Source: Reticulitermes speratus (taxonomy: Eukaryota; Arthropoda; Insecta; Blattodea; Rhinotermitidae). Taken from it: a stretch of 64,000 bases of DNA. Shown piece by piece: positions 13,326 to 26,407 of this stretch. Position numbers and translations under genes: made by a program. The number at the start of each line of letters is the position of its first letter. Positions within the stretch are counted from its first letter, which is position 1. The notes below the pieces were generated by a model. The model worked only from the letters and a program-made list of their open reading frames with translations, did no database searches and was not told where the DNA came from. The stretch lies in the NCBI GenBank assembly GCA_021186555.1, contig JAJKFL010000002.1:24530001-24594000 (forward strand), given 5' to 3'.

Positions 13326-13370
13326 AAACCCTGATGATGGCTCTGTTGCAGCCGAAACATGTGTAGGGTT
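13326..13370 (+). ncRNA. Hammerhead-ribozyme-like motif (right arm)
   Basis: CUGAUGA at 13331-13337 is followed by a GGC...GCC stem II and GAAA at 13354-13357. A minimal stem III (AC...GU closing a 4-nt AUGU loop) and a putative cleavage-site A at 13365 come next. Stem I pairs AACC with GG-GUU with one bulged G. Core residues are complete; stem I is the weak point. Confidence 0.5.
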
Positions 13371-13421
13371 AATGAACATACCTAAGAAATAAAGTGCATT
13401 TGTTGGTTTAATTGTTGAATG

Positions 13422-16400
13422 TTATCAAAATGCAAGGTGAACACAACGCCAAAAAAGTCTTTAGGTGTGTGACGCCATGCAGTTCAATATGTGGATACAA
13501 AAGTTTCGGAGTAACCTGCTGTTCCCAAATACCTGACGGCATGTCCCAGACGCTCGTAATCCTCAGAATAGGTGCGGAACCGTTCTATACTAGAGCATGT
13601 TATGAAGAATATTGGTGTTGCCCCTAATATTTGGAAATATTTAAACTAAAATGTAATTATCAGAACAAAACACGGCTTTACAATACTGAAGAACAAAGTG
13701 ACTTCTTCTTCTTCTATGGCGTTACGGTCCTTTGAGTTTGACCTTAGCCTCCCTAACAAAGTGACTACTCACAGAAATAATTGTCTGGAGAGACTGGATC
13801 GTTAAAAATGAACATGTTGACGTAATTTACGTCATGTCTCTTTCCGAATTGTGTGAAGTAATTGAATTGGTTACTTGGGAAATGGAACATCTCCGCTTTT
13901 CCGAGTTTGTTATTGTTCCTGTTTTCTGACTAACTGATTCAGTTAATTCTCTGGCCCAACAACGCAACGACAAAATCCCGCGGTCGAATACCTCTCTGGA
14001 TGAACTACAACTGGTCTTACGTTTCTATAAATTGGCCTAAGAAACAATATTTTGTATTCATCTTCTCTGCGCAGCTGCTGTTTATTCTGTGCGTGTGACA
14101 CTTGCAACAAGTCTATTTACGATATGTGTTGTTAGCTTAATTATAACTTAGGAAGTTCAGTCATGAGATCCTAGAGCTTTGTCACCTGGGCCCAGTGTAT
14201 AATGTGCCCACAATCGGAGACCAGTAAACTTCGTACGGTTTTGTTACAATGTCTGTTGTATTTATATGTATGTAAGAATATTCCAGATTTAATTAAATGT
14301 CTTTGAATGGAACGTGAAATTAAGGAGTAGTTTTAAGTATTTACATTTTCATGGAGGTACAGTACTATTTATAGCAGAAAAATAGCAATTATTTCGGTTA
14401 CAGGCCACGTACGTGAAACTGCTGAGATTAGCATATTACATGCCTCTTCTATAAAAGAAGTGCATATAACAACTACAGCCTACTGCTTACGTAAGTCCCA
14501 TGTCACCTCAATAGGGCGCGTTTTAGGTTTGAGGACCGAGCAGGTAGCCAATACACATGCCGGGAAGCTGCATACGTATATGTGGACTAAGCAGTCGCGA
14601 ACAACCGGCAATTGCTGGTATTACAGCTTCGGGTTGTGCGAGTGGCTTAAGACTCCTTTCTCTAAAAGCGTAGCACGTCACAAAGCGTTACCACAGGACC
14701 ACGGCCTTGAACTAATTCTCTGGAGCCAACTAAGCAACATATGATGGACGTGGGACTTGGAAGATGGAATTTCGGCCAGGTTAATTGAAAACAATATCAA
14801 GAGAACTGTCAAAATGTAAGTTCTCTTTTTGGGAGTACAGAACGTCAAATGAAACAATGATAACTGAAATAAAGGCGAATAAGCTGTGACAGAATTGTAG
14901 TATACATCAAAGAACTAAGAAATGTATAGAGAATTTTGGTCGGAAAAAGGAAGTAAAGAGACCACTTAATGGACCTCAACATTGATGTGAGGATAATATG
15001 AAATTGTATTTTTAAAGATTTAGGGTGCAGTGGTAATGTGAGGACTGTATTAATGTGGCTCAGAACGATCCGGCCATTGGCTGTTTTAAGCTTCGCATTC
15101 TTACAGTTGGGTGAAGATGGTCATATATTGCTTTGTTTACATGGAGTGCTATAACCTTCACATGGCTCATTCGTGAGTGTCAAGAGCTCACAGTCCCAGC
15201 TGTAAAGTGGCTGGAACTGTGTATCTGACCTTTGGTTTTCGCGCGTATTTAGGATTTTCAGGAAATTTCGTCCATAGATAGAAATCGGAATTATCAGTGG
15301 GTATTACGATTTAAAAATATATGCTGAAACTCTTGAAACAAATTTACTGATTGCATTACGTTTCCAGCAGTGTGGTATGGACGTTGCATCGACCCCCTGT
15401 AGCAATAGGAAGCAGCCAGATAACACTGAATAATTTAGCACTAAATTCATCTCATAAAAACTGCACTACGCAGCGAGGGAAATTTGTTGCTGTACGCAAT
15501 AATATCCACATCTCATGCGGGTTATAAGATACTTTCCTGCCGCAATTTTGTGTTTGTTTCTTCTCTCCATTATATATACTGTGTATTAATCCCATCCCAA
15601 GCTCCTTTATTTCACATCCCTAAACATACTAGATCACTTGTAATGTCACGTGCTTCTTCTTTACATAATATTCCTAAATTCCCACACTATCTACAGCTCA
15701 GAATAAAAATGTGTAAAATATTCGTGGGTATTATTTCTGTAATAAACATCAGACACAATAGCATATATATGTAATGTTTTCACATTCAGGCCAGGCTTTG
15801 ACAGGCGTAAGAAGTACTGTCAGTTGAAGACAGATGTACGAACTGTAATTATTCATATTTCAAGGGTTACATTAGAGCAGTACGTTAGGCGGTGTACGCT
15901 GTTTGAGAATGATGATTTGAAGTACATAATAACATCCTGGATGTTGAGAAATGCTTTAATGGTTGTAACTGCTTTGACTATGAATGCAGAAGTAGATGCC
16001 AGCAGCATCGCATTAGTTTGGTGTAACTGACAGATATGTATTAAACAGTGGTTGAGAGCTCACAATGAGTGCCGTCTGAGGAAAGCGGAATGTCTCGCGA
16101 ATGTTCTGTTACAAGCGTCTGAGATAGAAGCTAACTCGAACAGCATAACATAAAATAAAATGTTTTAACTTCATGTTTTGACATTATGCATATTTTTGTA
16201 GTTCTGAAGGTAGATTATTGTACATACCAATGGACTGTTGCGAAGTTAATTACACAACAGATAACACTGCATAGAACTGGAAGTTGTTTTCCTATGTGTT
16301 TTATTGAGTAACCGAATCTAATAATGTTTCCAGTAAAAGTTGTAGATACAAATGCCATTTACAAATGTAATCCATATTCCCTGTACCGAACGTAATCTAA

Positions 16401-19244
16401 ATTCCTTCACTTACTTCATAGATGATGGATGCGATTGGACAGAGATAGGACAGCTCCGCATTAAGTGATCGTACAAAGAAAGCTTAAAATCTAAAAATAC
16501 TTTAATATTTTTTGCTAGAAATAATGTATTCAAGATTTTATTGTTAGTGACAGTAGTGTCCCTCACATCAGGCTTTTAAAACTATTCTTCTGGAAGCTTT
16601 TCTGTCGAATTTCGTAATAAATGGTTAGTTGGTTTTGTGAAGATGCTGAATGATAAAAACGGTTAATCCTGTGAGAAGTTTCTATTTATTCTGTAAACGA
16701 GTTTCCAGGTGGTCCAAATGAGTTGGGTGGGAGAAATGAGGAAGTGAGAAAGTCGCAGGAAACCTGCTGCAGCGCAGCTTTGTTCAGGACAGGAGTCACA
16801 TAACAGGACAAGAAGCTGAACACTTGGCCTCGAGATGAGAGTCTGCGCCCTGTCGAGAAGAGCAACTGCGATGTGTCAACTGAGTGAAGTGAAGTATGAG
16901 AGCTCCGTGCAGCGTTTGGAAGATCTCTAGACGTTTTATGCTTTCTTTCGACTAAGTACATACAAGGAATTCGTAGTGGGGACGCTTTCGCCTCAATATA
17001 CAAGCAACAAATGTTTCCGTAACTGGTAACGCAATTATACCCTCAAATATATTAAAACTTTCTTCCACGGAATGTAGAACGCAGAGAACAGCTTTAGTAT
17101 AACACACAGTATTCACTTAAATTAACGAATAATATTTTATGATCAGTCCGTTATCCGTCCGTCCGTACGCACGCGTGTTTCATCTCAGAAAACATATACC
17201 GAATTCCGATTGTTTCGTAAGCGGTGTGCAGCAAAGCGTGCCGGGCGAATTTAATTTTGGTTATCATTCCAATACAACTTCTACCTGGACCTAATCCCAA
17301 ATGGAACTTTGCCGATTAACACAAGAAACTTGTATACGGCTAAAAATGCTGATATTATCAATGTGTAATTACTTCAAGTACCTTTATGATAGTAAATACT
17401 TAAGAACGTTCGTGGAGTAACAATTTCTGAGTGTATGTGGAGGGGGGGGGGGGGGGGTACAGCTTTGAAACACAGGACTGTACACATAGCTGCTTGTCAG
17501 GATTTGAATTGGCGTGTCATTAATTTTGTTCAAAGCCTCCAAGTCTAAATTTCTAAGTGCAGTATTTTGTAGCTGAGTCCCCGATATTGCGTTTGGCGAT
17601 AAAATAGTTTAGGTTCTCAGATAATAGACATGAATCAGTTATAAATGGACTTCAAGAACACTGAGGTAAATTTATGTACTTCAGTGTGTAATTTCCACTT
17701 TGGGGTGCTGCTTCGTCTTATGTCGGAAGTTCTTCTACTGTGTCTGTGTCTGTCTATCTGTATGTCTGTCTGTCTGTCTGTGCAGTGGGGTGCAGTCACT
17801 ATCTTCAGGAACAGTGAGTGGGAAGGATGGTGCGGTTCGAGATACAGGTCTGGCAGTGGCAGTAAGAGTGGGATGTGGATGTGGATGGTGGTGCTGCCCT
17901 TACACGTACGTGTAGGTTGGGGTCGCATAATGTGACTACAGGGCTTCATGTCGGAACGCGGGCCCTTCCCTTCACAATCCCCTTACTTCTGTTGCGAGAC
18001 TCGGACATATACATCGGACCACGGACACCTCCCTCCACACCCCTGTGCCCGCTCTTACATTGTGAGACATATCTGACACGGTACTGTCTTTCCACCACCC
18101 GCTTTCCCGCTGAAAATTTTTAAAGGACTTAAGTAAAGGATGCGGCTAAATCCAGATAAAGTCGAAATTACACATTATATACAGTCCGTGAAATCCTGAA
18201 GACAAAATATACCTAATATAAAAACCTTTGGTTTGTGAGTGAGTGAGTCACGCCCCATTACCATGATTACCGGAATTCTGAGATTACGATACAGCGTGGG
18301 TTGTGGGTGACATCATAACACCTGTTTCCATTAGTGCTTGAGTCACAACAGATGACATTCCGAGACAGAGAGATTAACACAGTTTGCTTTTAGCGTCCGA
18401 TAGGTGGCACACCCGTGTTAAGGTTAGCGTGCCGTCGTATAACGGGCCCTTGTCTAGTATTTAGTCTAATGTTGGGGTACATATCTCTCTCAGTCTAGAT
18501 TTCTTCTCGATATAAGGCACTTCCAGGCCGCCGAAGGCTACAAATTCATCCCCTGTGTTCATGTATTGAAACTGCTGGTGCTTGTAGTAAGGAAATTCCT
18601 TTGTGGTGTTGCGGATTCTTCCTTTTATGTTCTTTAAATGTTGCAACCCTTCTTTCAGTTACAAGACATTTGTAACTACTCTAGAAAAAGCTGTTCAATT
18701 ACCATATAAAGGTAAATGTCGCTTCAGCCTTTTGCATTTGTTTGCCTCCACATTTCATGAGAAATTCAAAGGTGCATTAAATATATTAATTTGGTAAACC
18801 CATACAGCATGAAACCCATAAGCACGGGATGAATAATCATGAAAACGCCATAAAGTCAATTATGTCGCTGAACGTAATACACCAAGTGCAATATTAATAT
18901 TGTTGTTCACAGATTGTTTACTGCAACTGAGCAGACAAGACTCTGATGATGTTTACGCTGGGATTCGCACTCTGTGTTACAGTTCCCATTAAATAAGAAG
19001 AAATAACCGTCAGGAATATATGTGTATGTGGTAGGCCAGCTACATAATGCACCTCAACACATTTCAACTTCAACTTGGTCGTCCTCAGGCGGAAGTACTT
19101 TTATAAAAAGTGTTGGGTAGTTAATTAGTTCAAACCATAGTGTCTCTTAAATATATAGAAACGTATTTCGTAACTAGCTTGTTGGAAAAGTGTAAAATTA
19201 TATGATTATTTTTATACTGTCCGTTACCTACTTTTTGTTACTAC
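13422..19244. other. Unassigned intergenic or intronic sequence
   Basis: No gene recognised. Holds a poly-G run (17442-17457) and a (TCTG)n microsatellite (about 17754-17782) that produces false open frames on both strands. A decayed hammerhead-like motif on the minus strand has CUGAGGA at 19082-19088 and GAAA at 19062-19065. The frames at 14460-14744, 15484-15774 and 16686-17003 resemble no known family. Confidence 0.4.
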
Positions 19245-19258
19245 TAGGGTGTGTATCG

Positions 19259-19532
19259 TGGTCCGGGATAGCGTAGTCGGTATACGAGCTGGACGGTCCG
19301 GGGATCGAATCCCGGTAGGGGCGAGATTTTCCACACCCGTCCAGACCAGCCCTGGGGCCTACCCAGCCTCCTGTACAATGGATACCGGGTCTCTTTCCCG
19401 GGGGTAAAGCGGCCGGGGCGTGGCGTTGACCACCCACCCCCATCTAGCGCCGAGGTTAAAGAAAGAGTAGAGCTATACCTCTACTCCCCCTCTGGGCCTT
19501 CATGGCCTGTTCTAGGGTGAACTTTACCTTTA
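19259..19532 (+). mobile_element. tRNA-derived SINE, family A
   Basis: The tRNA-like head has a box-A region (GGGATAGCGTAGTCGGTAT) and box B (GGGGATCGAATCCCGG). The body contains CCCGTCCAGACCAGCCCTG and GGTAAAGCGGCCGGGGCGTG, and the 3' end is ACTTTACCTTTA. The copy is bracketed by a 14-bp direct repeat, TAGGGTGTGTATCG, at 19245-19258 and 19533-19546. The near-intact head and exact target-site duplication suggest a young insertion. Confidence 0.93.
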
Positions 19533-19546
19533 TAGGGTGTGTATCG

Positions 19547-21044
19547 AAACTACAGTATCATACACTGTGTTATTCAGTACTAAAACGTAACAGTTTGTAC
19601 AGTACTACTCTTCGCATTGTTTTACCAGTAACGTGGCCGTTACATATGATTTTTGCCGTTATATTTAGAAGATAATGTAGTTTTAACTCAGTACGCACCG
19701 CTTGGAATTCTTTATGCCAGAAACATGGGCATTTCGATTATTCGAATCATCGGTGACTAGTTACCAGTCGATGTTTATACACGGCATTGTCAGTTGTCTG
19801 AGCTATACTGATGTACACGACATCTCCGGGGTTCGGTTTACTCCAGATCTTGTAGTTGCATGTGGCCCGCCCTGGTGATCCACTGTCTGCGCTCCAGGAA
19901 CACAAACCGAATCCAGCCCAATCGAGTCTGACTCACAAACGTGCTACACAGACAGACACCGAGCTTTACTCCACTGGTATGGGCTTCAGACACTAACAGT
20001 GTCCGACATGATATTACCGTCAGTCATAGTCACAAGCCTGTAGAGAATCATGAACGCTGAAATACGGAACCTTTGGAGTGAAGTACCGAAGGTCACCGTG
20101 AGTTAGCATAATGCCACGTGTTTCAGCAATGGCTTTAATAATACCCTAGTTCTATTAAACTAAACAACCATAACTCCTTCACAAAACTCTGCGTGTTCAG
20201 TGTCAGTCTACACAACTGCTTTGTTTTCATGCAGGCAATTTGTATGTTAATTCACGCTTGTTATTCATACTTTCTTCTTCCCCATAGTTTAAAACTTGAG
20301 ATATTTTCACAGCCCTTGTCCCTGTAGACTGTTGTGGGAATGGTGAATGGTGAGCACCATGATGAGAGGGTGGGGGTTAGATTGAGAAGACGGGCAAATT
20401 CTTCTTCCCAGAAAGCCATACATCACCTTGGCTGTAATCATAAATCTGAATTCACTGCGTCATTCTTCTCAGATCTGCATATCGATTTCTTCTGTTATTT
20501 CATTGATATTCAACACCATTACTCTTTTCTAACCCCTAAGAAACATCATCACCCCTTCCATCCCCACCTCTTCCATAGCCCTGCACTAACTAGGTTCCTA
20601 ATCAATATTCTAGTCAACAACTTTTTCGGCCGTTTGTCCGCCTGTCCTCTTTAGGAGGCATGGTCTTACATTTGTAGTTTAGTTCCCTTGTTTAGTGAGC
20701 TAGACACGTATAGGACTGGGACAGGCAATATCAGACTTTACTACGTCCAACTTGCTTAAACTGTAACCGAGACTGCGGTGTTGCTCAAGTTTACAGCCTC
20801 AACATTTCTTGCAGACTCTGTTACTACATCCCAATTCCAATATCATGCTGAAAACAGCGTTTTACTGACGCAGCTTAATGCACAACTCGTTTCGAAGAGG
20901 CTGATATAGTCACTGAGGCTTTGGGTTTAGTCTCGCGTAGAGTATGGCATTTAGGGGGTGCCATAACAGTGCTTCTCAATAAGCGGGCCGTGAAAAATTG
21001 TTATGCTGTAGTTCTGGTAGGTTCCATGGAAGGTATAGGCTAAA
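19547..21044. other. Unassigned sequence
   Basis: No gene recognised. The frame at 20334-20654 has no recognisable domain and no convincing splice context. Confidence 0.45.
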
Positions 21045-21059
21045 CGTCGTGTCGATATT

Positions 21060-21356
21060 CTTTTTGTGGAGAAGGGCCCCGCAGCAGTTGCTACGGACGC
21101 ACCGCAGCCTTAAGGCGTATTGTGCAACCCTTGTGATGTAGATGGAAGATAAAGGTGCTCAGTTTTTTTTTTTTCAATTTTCCAAGTAATGGAGCATCGG
21201 TGGAATGAAATTGACAGGGGAAAACCGAAGTACTCGAGGAAAAACATGTCCCAATGCCACTTTGTCCACCACAAATCCCACATGGACTGACCCGGGATCG
21301 AACTCGGGCCTCCGCGGTGGGAGGCCGGCGACTAACCGCCTGAGCGATGGCACGGC
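21060..21356 (-). mobile_element. tRNA-derived SINE, family C
   Basis: The minus strand starts with a tRNA-like head: box A GCTCAGGCGGTTAGTC and box B GAGTTCGATCCCGGG. The body includes ATTTGTGGTGGACAAAGTGG and an internal A/T homopolymer, and it is shared with the copy at 58.0 kb. Flanking 15-bp repeats at 21045-21059 and 21357-21371 match at 13 positions, which fits an aged target-site duplication. Confidence 0.87.
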
Positions 21357-21841
21357 CGTCGTGGCGGTATTAGAATAATGTGAGTTGTCAGCCGCACTTT
21401 GGCCCAAATACCTACCAGATCTGAGACTGTCTAGGCTTCAAAGGCAGTTTGGTCTTAGTAACGAGAATATTTCATGCCCCTGCAGGGAGTTGAACCCTTG
21501 TCAATCCATCTCGTAGCAGATAGCTGTACTAAGTTACTCTCTACCCTAATTGGATCAAAGTAAGACCTGCAGTTGCGTCCTGTAAGAACGTACATTAGAA
21601 AGAGTTTGTTATTAGGTTTGGCGGTGATACGATTTACGCATTGATACACTGTAGCACTTCTGCTTTGCTCAGGTGTGTTTACATTAGATTTTTGTGATGT
21701 TTGTGACTTCATAATCTACTTTACTACCGAACGGATTTCTTCAAGACGCACATTTTTAGAAAGCTTATGATTCGGCATTGATGGCAGTCTCCTTTGTTTT
21801 GTTAATTCCTTCTCAAAAAATAACTTTTAAACAAAAGGGCT

Positions 21842-21948
21842 AACGTCAAAAATTGACTGTGATGCCTCAGACGGAGGCGAAGGGAAGTTAATATATGGCA
21901 TGTACTTCCCTTGTCCTCCGCTTGAGGCAGGGCTATCGATTTCAACGT
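21842..21948. mobile_element. Short foldback (MITE-like) element
   Basis: Imperfect inverted arms: TGCCTCA-GACGGAGG-CGAAGGGAAGT on the left and its near complement on the right, with a loop of about 15 nt. Weaker pairing continues outward through AACG/CGTT and A-rich/T-rich flanks to about 21828-21962. No coding capacity. No target-site duplication was recognised. Confidence 0.6.
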
Positions 21949-21962
21949 TTTGTTTCTTGTTT

Positions 21963-24627
21963 ACACATTGCTTACGATCCGTTGATCTCCGAAGGAAATT
22001 ACCCGGCATCAATCATTAATAAGTACAATGTTTAATGTTTGTTAAGATTAAGATACTGTAGTTTTTGTTGATTAAATATTTTGGTGCTTCCACGTGGGAA
22101 TTTTTCACTCGGTTGCAACTAGTCTGCAGTTAACATGCATCTGGACCAGTTCTAGATTTAAAATAAATAACTTCTTAGCAAACGGATCGGAACTGACCCT
22201 TACGATCTGCCCATTTTTCAACGTATGTTGGAAATACCCTTGCAACAGTCTTCTCCCTTTCAACCCAAACGTTAAAATCGAAGGATGTATACATTATCGG
22301 ACAAATATTTGAAGGAATTTTTGTGGAGAAATGTAACACGTGTTCTGTAATGGCATGTAAATATCTCGGCTTACGCGAACCGCAAAACACCCAGTCAGAT
22401 CTGGCGACCCTTCTCTGTTGTCGTCAGTTACTGCGACTAATTGTACGATAATCACTCCCTCTTCGGTCCAAGGAGGCGACATACCTTAACTTCTGTTAGT
22501 AGATCGATAAAAGGTTTCATTGAAATTCCTATGTATTTCCTTTAAACGAATGCGTCCTACAGTATATACTGTGTGCCCCAATTAATGTGTAATGCATTCC
22601 TTGCACGCAAAGGAATCCACTAAATCCATCTCTCTATAATTCAATTTGACTTTCCTTCAAGGTTCCACGTTCTCATGCTCCCAGAAGCTCGAAATCCAAA
22701 TGTCTCATGAATTTTGGTTTGACCTGTAAGTTGTAACTTTTGTTCCCTTGTCACGGACCATAATATCGCCGTTTGAATTGGATGGAAACTGGCGGATTCT
22801 GTTTAGTTGATGAAATGAACTGAAATTTGTATAACAATGGAAAGATGCACTTTATAACGAACCACGTCGAATTTTGCAAAAGAGTTTTCTGCCTTATGAA
22901 TTTCCATAGCATTCTTGAGAACGAGCTACCAGTGTGAGTGCAGCTAGATTTATACAAAAATAACGATGGATTAGTATACGAAACTCATATTATGAATTTC
23001 TTTATGTAAAATATAAAAAGAGAATACTGTAAAATTCCTAAGAATAAAAGAATTCATCATTTCAAGAGCCTGTAGACCCTAATGTCATTATATTTTATTT
23101 AACTACATTCACCAGTTTTGATTAAAGCCATTTCAACCCTCTTAATATGTAAGCAGATAAAAACAACGTGTAAGTGTATTGACAAGGGTTGCTTTATTCT
23201 GCCAGTATTACGTCGGATACTGCCCGCTATCTGAGGTATAGGATGTATGGCGGTTTCGGGAGTTTTCCTCTGTTCCCATCTTTAGGCATTTGGCTGTATT
23301 ATACTGACATAATTAATTATTTCTGCGTAAGTTGTTTGATGTCCGTGACATTTCGGGAGTTGGCGTTACTACCGTCTTCAGGGACGCAAATAGTTTTAAA
23401 TCCGAAACGTCTTGTATATGGTATACATTCAGAGACTGGGCAGTGTGCAGCTTTGGCGTACAATGTTGGTCAGTTCACATGTAACGTATTAGCATTGTCT
23501 GGCTCATAACATTCAAATTCTTTTTCTATTGATCGCAGGAACAGTCGCCCATGCCATATTTCATTATAGGTCTATTCTTTCGAAGGGCTCAGAAGATGAA
23601 ATATGCGAGAAACGGGAAAAGAAATCGATAAGAAAATGTATTTTTTACCTCTGTGACAAAGCTTCACGAAACTTAACCAAAGAGTCTCGTTTACATAAGA
23701 GAACAGAAACATATCTCTCGCTTTCATCTCATGTCTCACTGTTATATTTTCCTTGCAAGTTTGTGTTTTTGTAAATCTACAGGGGGAAGTTTCGGAGCGC
23801 AAGGATTTTCGAATGCAGTATTTTTGACTATTTTTTCTGGCATATTCTATACGTCTTTACTACTGTCGGTAAACGAAGCTGTTCAAATTGTAATGCGATA
23901 GGAAATTTACAAGGATAAAAAGCAATGTGTGATACATTACAGTTTCAATTAACTTGGAAATAATCGATTTTGTTCGAGTGATTGGTATCTGGATACGTGA
24001 TTTAGAATTCCTGGAAATTTTAGCCTCTGAATTAATTATTCGTGCTCTCGTTGCAACTGAGTGAGACAGGGCGTGACGTAAACCCCAAACTGATGCATTC
24101 TAAAACAGCACAAATTTGGCCAAATGAAATCGTAATGTGGAAAGAAATGGCATGGGGTTTTCGGTAGTATTTTGGTATATAAAGGAATTAAATTTCCGAT
24201 TACGTGCCTAGATCAACTCAGCCATATATTTTAACAAACTGCTAGGTCAATTGTGCGGAGTAAATAAAATATATTTTGTGACATTTAGTCTCATCAGTGT
24301 TGTCGTGGGTCCGTCCTCTGGTAAGTGTCGTCTTCGCTGTCTCACAATTTGCACGACATGTTTAAAACTGATAACTTAATTTTGTTCGTATGTGAAAGTG
24401 GCATGTAGTTGAAAATGATATAATTGGTGAAAAAAATATATATACATCAGTGTCTGGTTTTACTTGTTATAACCATTCGTATGTGATGAAGAGGTAAAAT
24501 GTCTAATTTCTGTATGATAAGGCAACATCATTTCCTCTAATGGATTGGCCTTTTCGATGCAGTACGATTTATTTCCAAGACAGAGTAACCCAAATTACTT
24601 TGAAGTTTTAAGGATATTTTTTCCCTG
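21963..24627. other. Unassigned sequence with one decayed hammerhead-like motif
   Basis: No gene recognised. At 23341-23385 the minus strand carries CUGAAGA (23375-23381), a putative 4-bp stem I (GUCC/GGAC) and GAAA (23351-23354), but stem III does not fold as in the intact copies. Frames near 23189-23774 show no recognisable family. Confidence 0.4.
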
Positions 24628-24877
24628 TGGCGCAACAGCCCAAATCGGGCCTAGGCCGCCTCATTTTTGAGGTTTTTTTTTGCATCACACACAGTTATAC
24701 ACACACCCGGTAGCACTCCTCTGAACGAGTGATCACCGTCGCAGAGGTCGCTACCTACACAACACACAACAAACACAAGAGACGAACATCCATGCCCTCA
24801 GCAGGATTCGAACCCGCGATCCCAGCAATCGAACGGCTGCAGACCTATGCCTTAGACCGCACGGCCACCGGGATCGG
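24628..24877 (-). mobile_element. tRNA-derived SINE, family B
   Basis: Minus-strand head with CCGGTGGCCGTGCGGTCTAA (box A region) and GGGTTCGAATCC (box B). The body shares GGGCCTAGGCCGCCTCATTTTT and the CATCCATGCCC segment with the 7.5 and 11.7 kb copies. No clear target-site duplication was found. Confidence 0.85.
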
Positions 24878-26263
24878 CTTAATGCTACGTTAGTAAATAT
24901 AATTGTAAATGTGGCATGTCACTGTTTTGATAGGAACTGAACCCGTGACCAAACTCTACCGCAAAGGACTACCCCTTCTGTAACACCATTGTTACTAATT
25001 CAGTGATGACTGCACATAACATTTAAATGTTCACGGACGGACGGACTCTTGCACGCCTAATTACATCGCAGTTGGTTTGCATGTTCGTTTTTCTCACCGT
25101 TTAGTAACAGTGTCGGTTTAGACAATCGGAAAAAGAAAGGAATTAGCACTAATCTGTTAGGAAAGGATTTTTATGCCACATTATGTTGAACACAAATGAA
25201 AGGATCCTGGGTGAATGTCTTTAGGTTTGGGAAACCAAACCCGTAGGCAAGAGTTACAGTAGGGCTGTTGGCTAAGTGGCAGGAGAGAAATACGGAAAGG
25301 CTTCCTAACTGTAGGAATAGAAACGAATCACGTAATTCGAAAGGATCCTTTTCAAAACCAATAGCATATGGAACCTTTTAATGTGATTCGGTAAAAAAAA
25401 CAAGCTTCCGTTCTTTAAAGGTTTGTAAGTTTTTTGTAAAAAAAAAGAAGAAAAGAATATCGTGGGTTTTCCTTTTGCTTCCCAGGAGAGAAATGCGCAA
25501 GTTAGGGACCAATAATTGGTAGCGACGAAATAAATAAACAAGGGAATAAGTGAATTTGTGCACAAGGAAACGGTGTAAAGTGTTGTGCTCTTTGACCGCC
25601 AGAACATTCGGGTCATGACATGGATCTCTGTACTGATGAAAAATGCGTGTAGAGAATGACGTCACAGTTGCTTGCCGATTTGTATTGTGCCCAGCGAAAG
25701 TAACGTCTCAGTGCTCCACACTCTGATGTTTCTGGGTTCGATTCTTGACCGGGAAGTGGTTGCCGAGTACTGAACTGCTTTTATGGCGAGCTTCGCACTA
25801 TACAGAGTTAAAATAGACATGGTGCTGTTTGTAATGACTTACGAATTCACAAGTCATAAATAATTTAACACAAAAGAACATGACTGTTTGGGGAATACCA
25901 GGAAGAGAATAATTTACAATTATTTGTTATTATTTATTCTTGTGCTTAATTAGACATCAAAGTTTGACGACATATGTTGAAGTGGTTGTATAGCTCCACG
26001 TATTCTTAACGTCGGCGCTATGTGAAAATGAATGGTCAGTGTCATACTTCGGCCGATTTATCCTCTGCCAAAGAGATCTCAGTACCCATTAGAGAGGACG
26101 TTTCGTGGACACGAGAACCAGTCTACAAGTAGTGGGACAGAATAAACTCTGCCCTGCCGGAATAATGATAGTCCAATAACAACGACAGTACCGGTAATAA
26201 GGGTGTGCCTAGCCCAATTTGAGGCTCACAAAGTAAGAGCATTTTTCTCTGTTGTCTTTCCAG
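24878..26263. other. Sequence upstream of first recognised TMEM132 exon
   Basis: No further exon recognised. Near 25715-25790 a piece resembling a tRNA-like box B (TGGGTTCGATTC) suggests an old SINE fragment. The final 15 bases form a pyrimidine-rich tract ending in CAG, the splice acceptor of the next exon. Confidence 0.5.
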
Positions 26264-26407
26264 AACTGGGAAGTCATCAACACGGCCGCCCTGACGGGGC
26301 GTCAGGTTTCGCAAGCAATGAAAGTGTTCATCGTGAGTCAGGCAGGCAAGGTTGCAGATGTCACCCTGCAGTCGTCCTGTCATTCAGAGGACGAGAGCGT
26401 GCTGAAG
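26264..26407 (+). CDS. TMEM132: TMEM132-family protein, exon 1 of those visible (ectodomain)
   Basis: Codes 48 residues from NWEVINTAALTGRQ to SEDESVLK. The exon has a polypyrimidine tract plus CAG acceptor and a gtaaga donor, phase 0 at both ends. The VFIVSQAGKVADVT and QSSCHSEDE segments match the TMEM132 middle region. It joins in frame to the exon at 41853, giving ESVLK-VSSSCSSVYVDG, which runs on as the family does. TMEM132 proteins are single-pass membrane proteins with an immunoglobulin/cadherin-like ectodomain, proposed to link adhesion to the actin cytoskeleton. Since it starts mid-domain, upstream exons with signal peptide and N-terminal domain must exist; I did not find them. Confidence 0.88.

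Larger units (their letters stand above)
12718..13421. mobile_element. Foldback element, 317-bp inverted arms
   Basis: Near-perfect inverted arms at 12718-13035 and 13105-13421 enclose a spacer of about 69 bp. The arms match through motifs such as AAATGCACTTTATTTCTTAG and its complement. Each arm holds a hammerhead-like motif facing outward. Sequence just outside the right arm (TCAAAATGCAAGGTGAACA) resembles that next to the 41.2 kb palindrome, so both may belong to one family with a common tail. The internal spacer encodes nothing recognisable. Probably a non-autonomous retroelement derivative; class is inferred. Confidence 0.75.

Noticed and set aside
17635..18123. Frames on both strands near 17.7-18.1 kb
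   Set aside because: Centred on a (TCTG)n microsatellite and simple GTGGATG repeats that remove stops.
19259..19330. True tRNA gene at SINE heads (also at 7.7, 21.3, 24.8, 30.7, 40.0, 57.6 and 58.3 kb)
   Set aside because: Box A and box B are present, but acceptor and anticodon stems do not pair properly. Most heads continue into shared SINE bodies, several with target-site duplications; the 40.0 kb piece is only a fragment.
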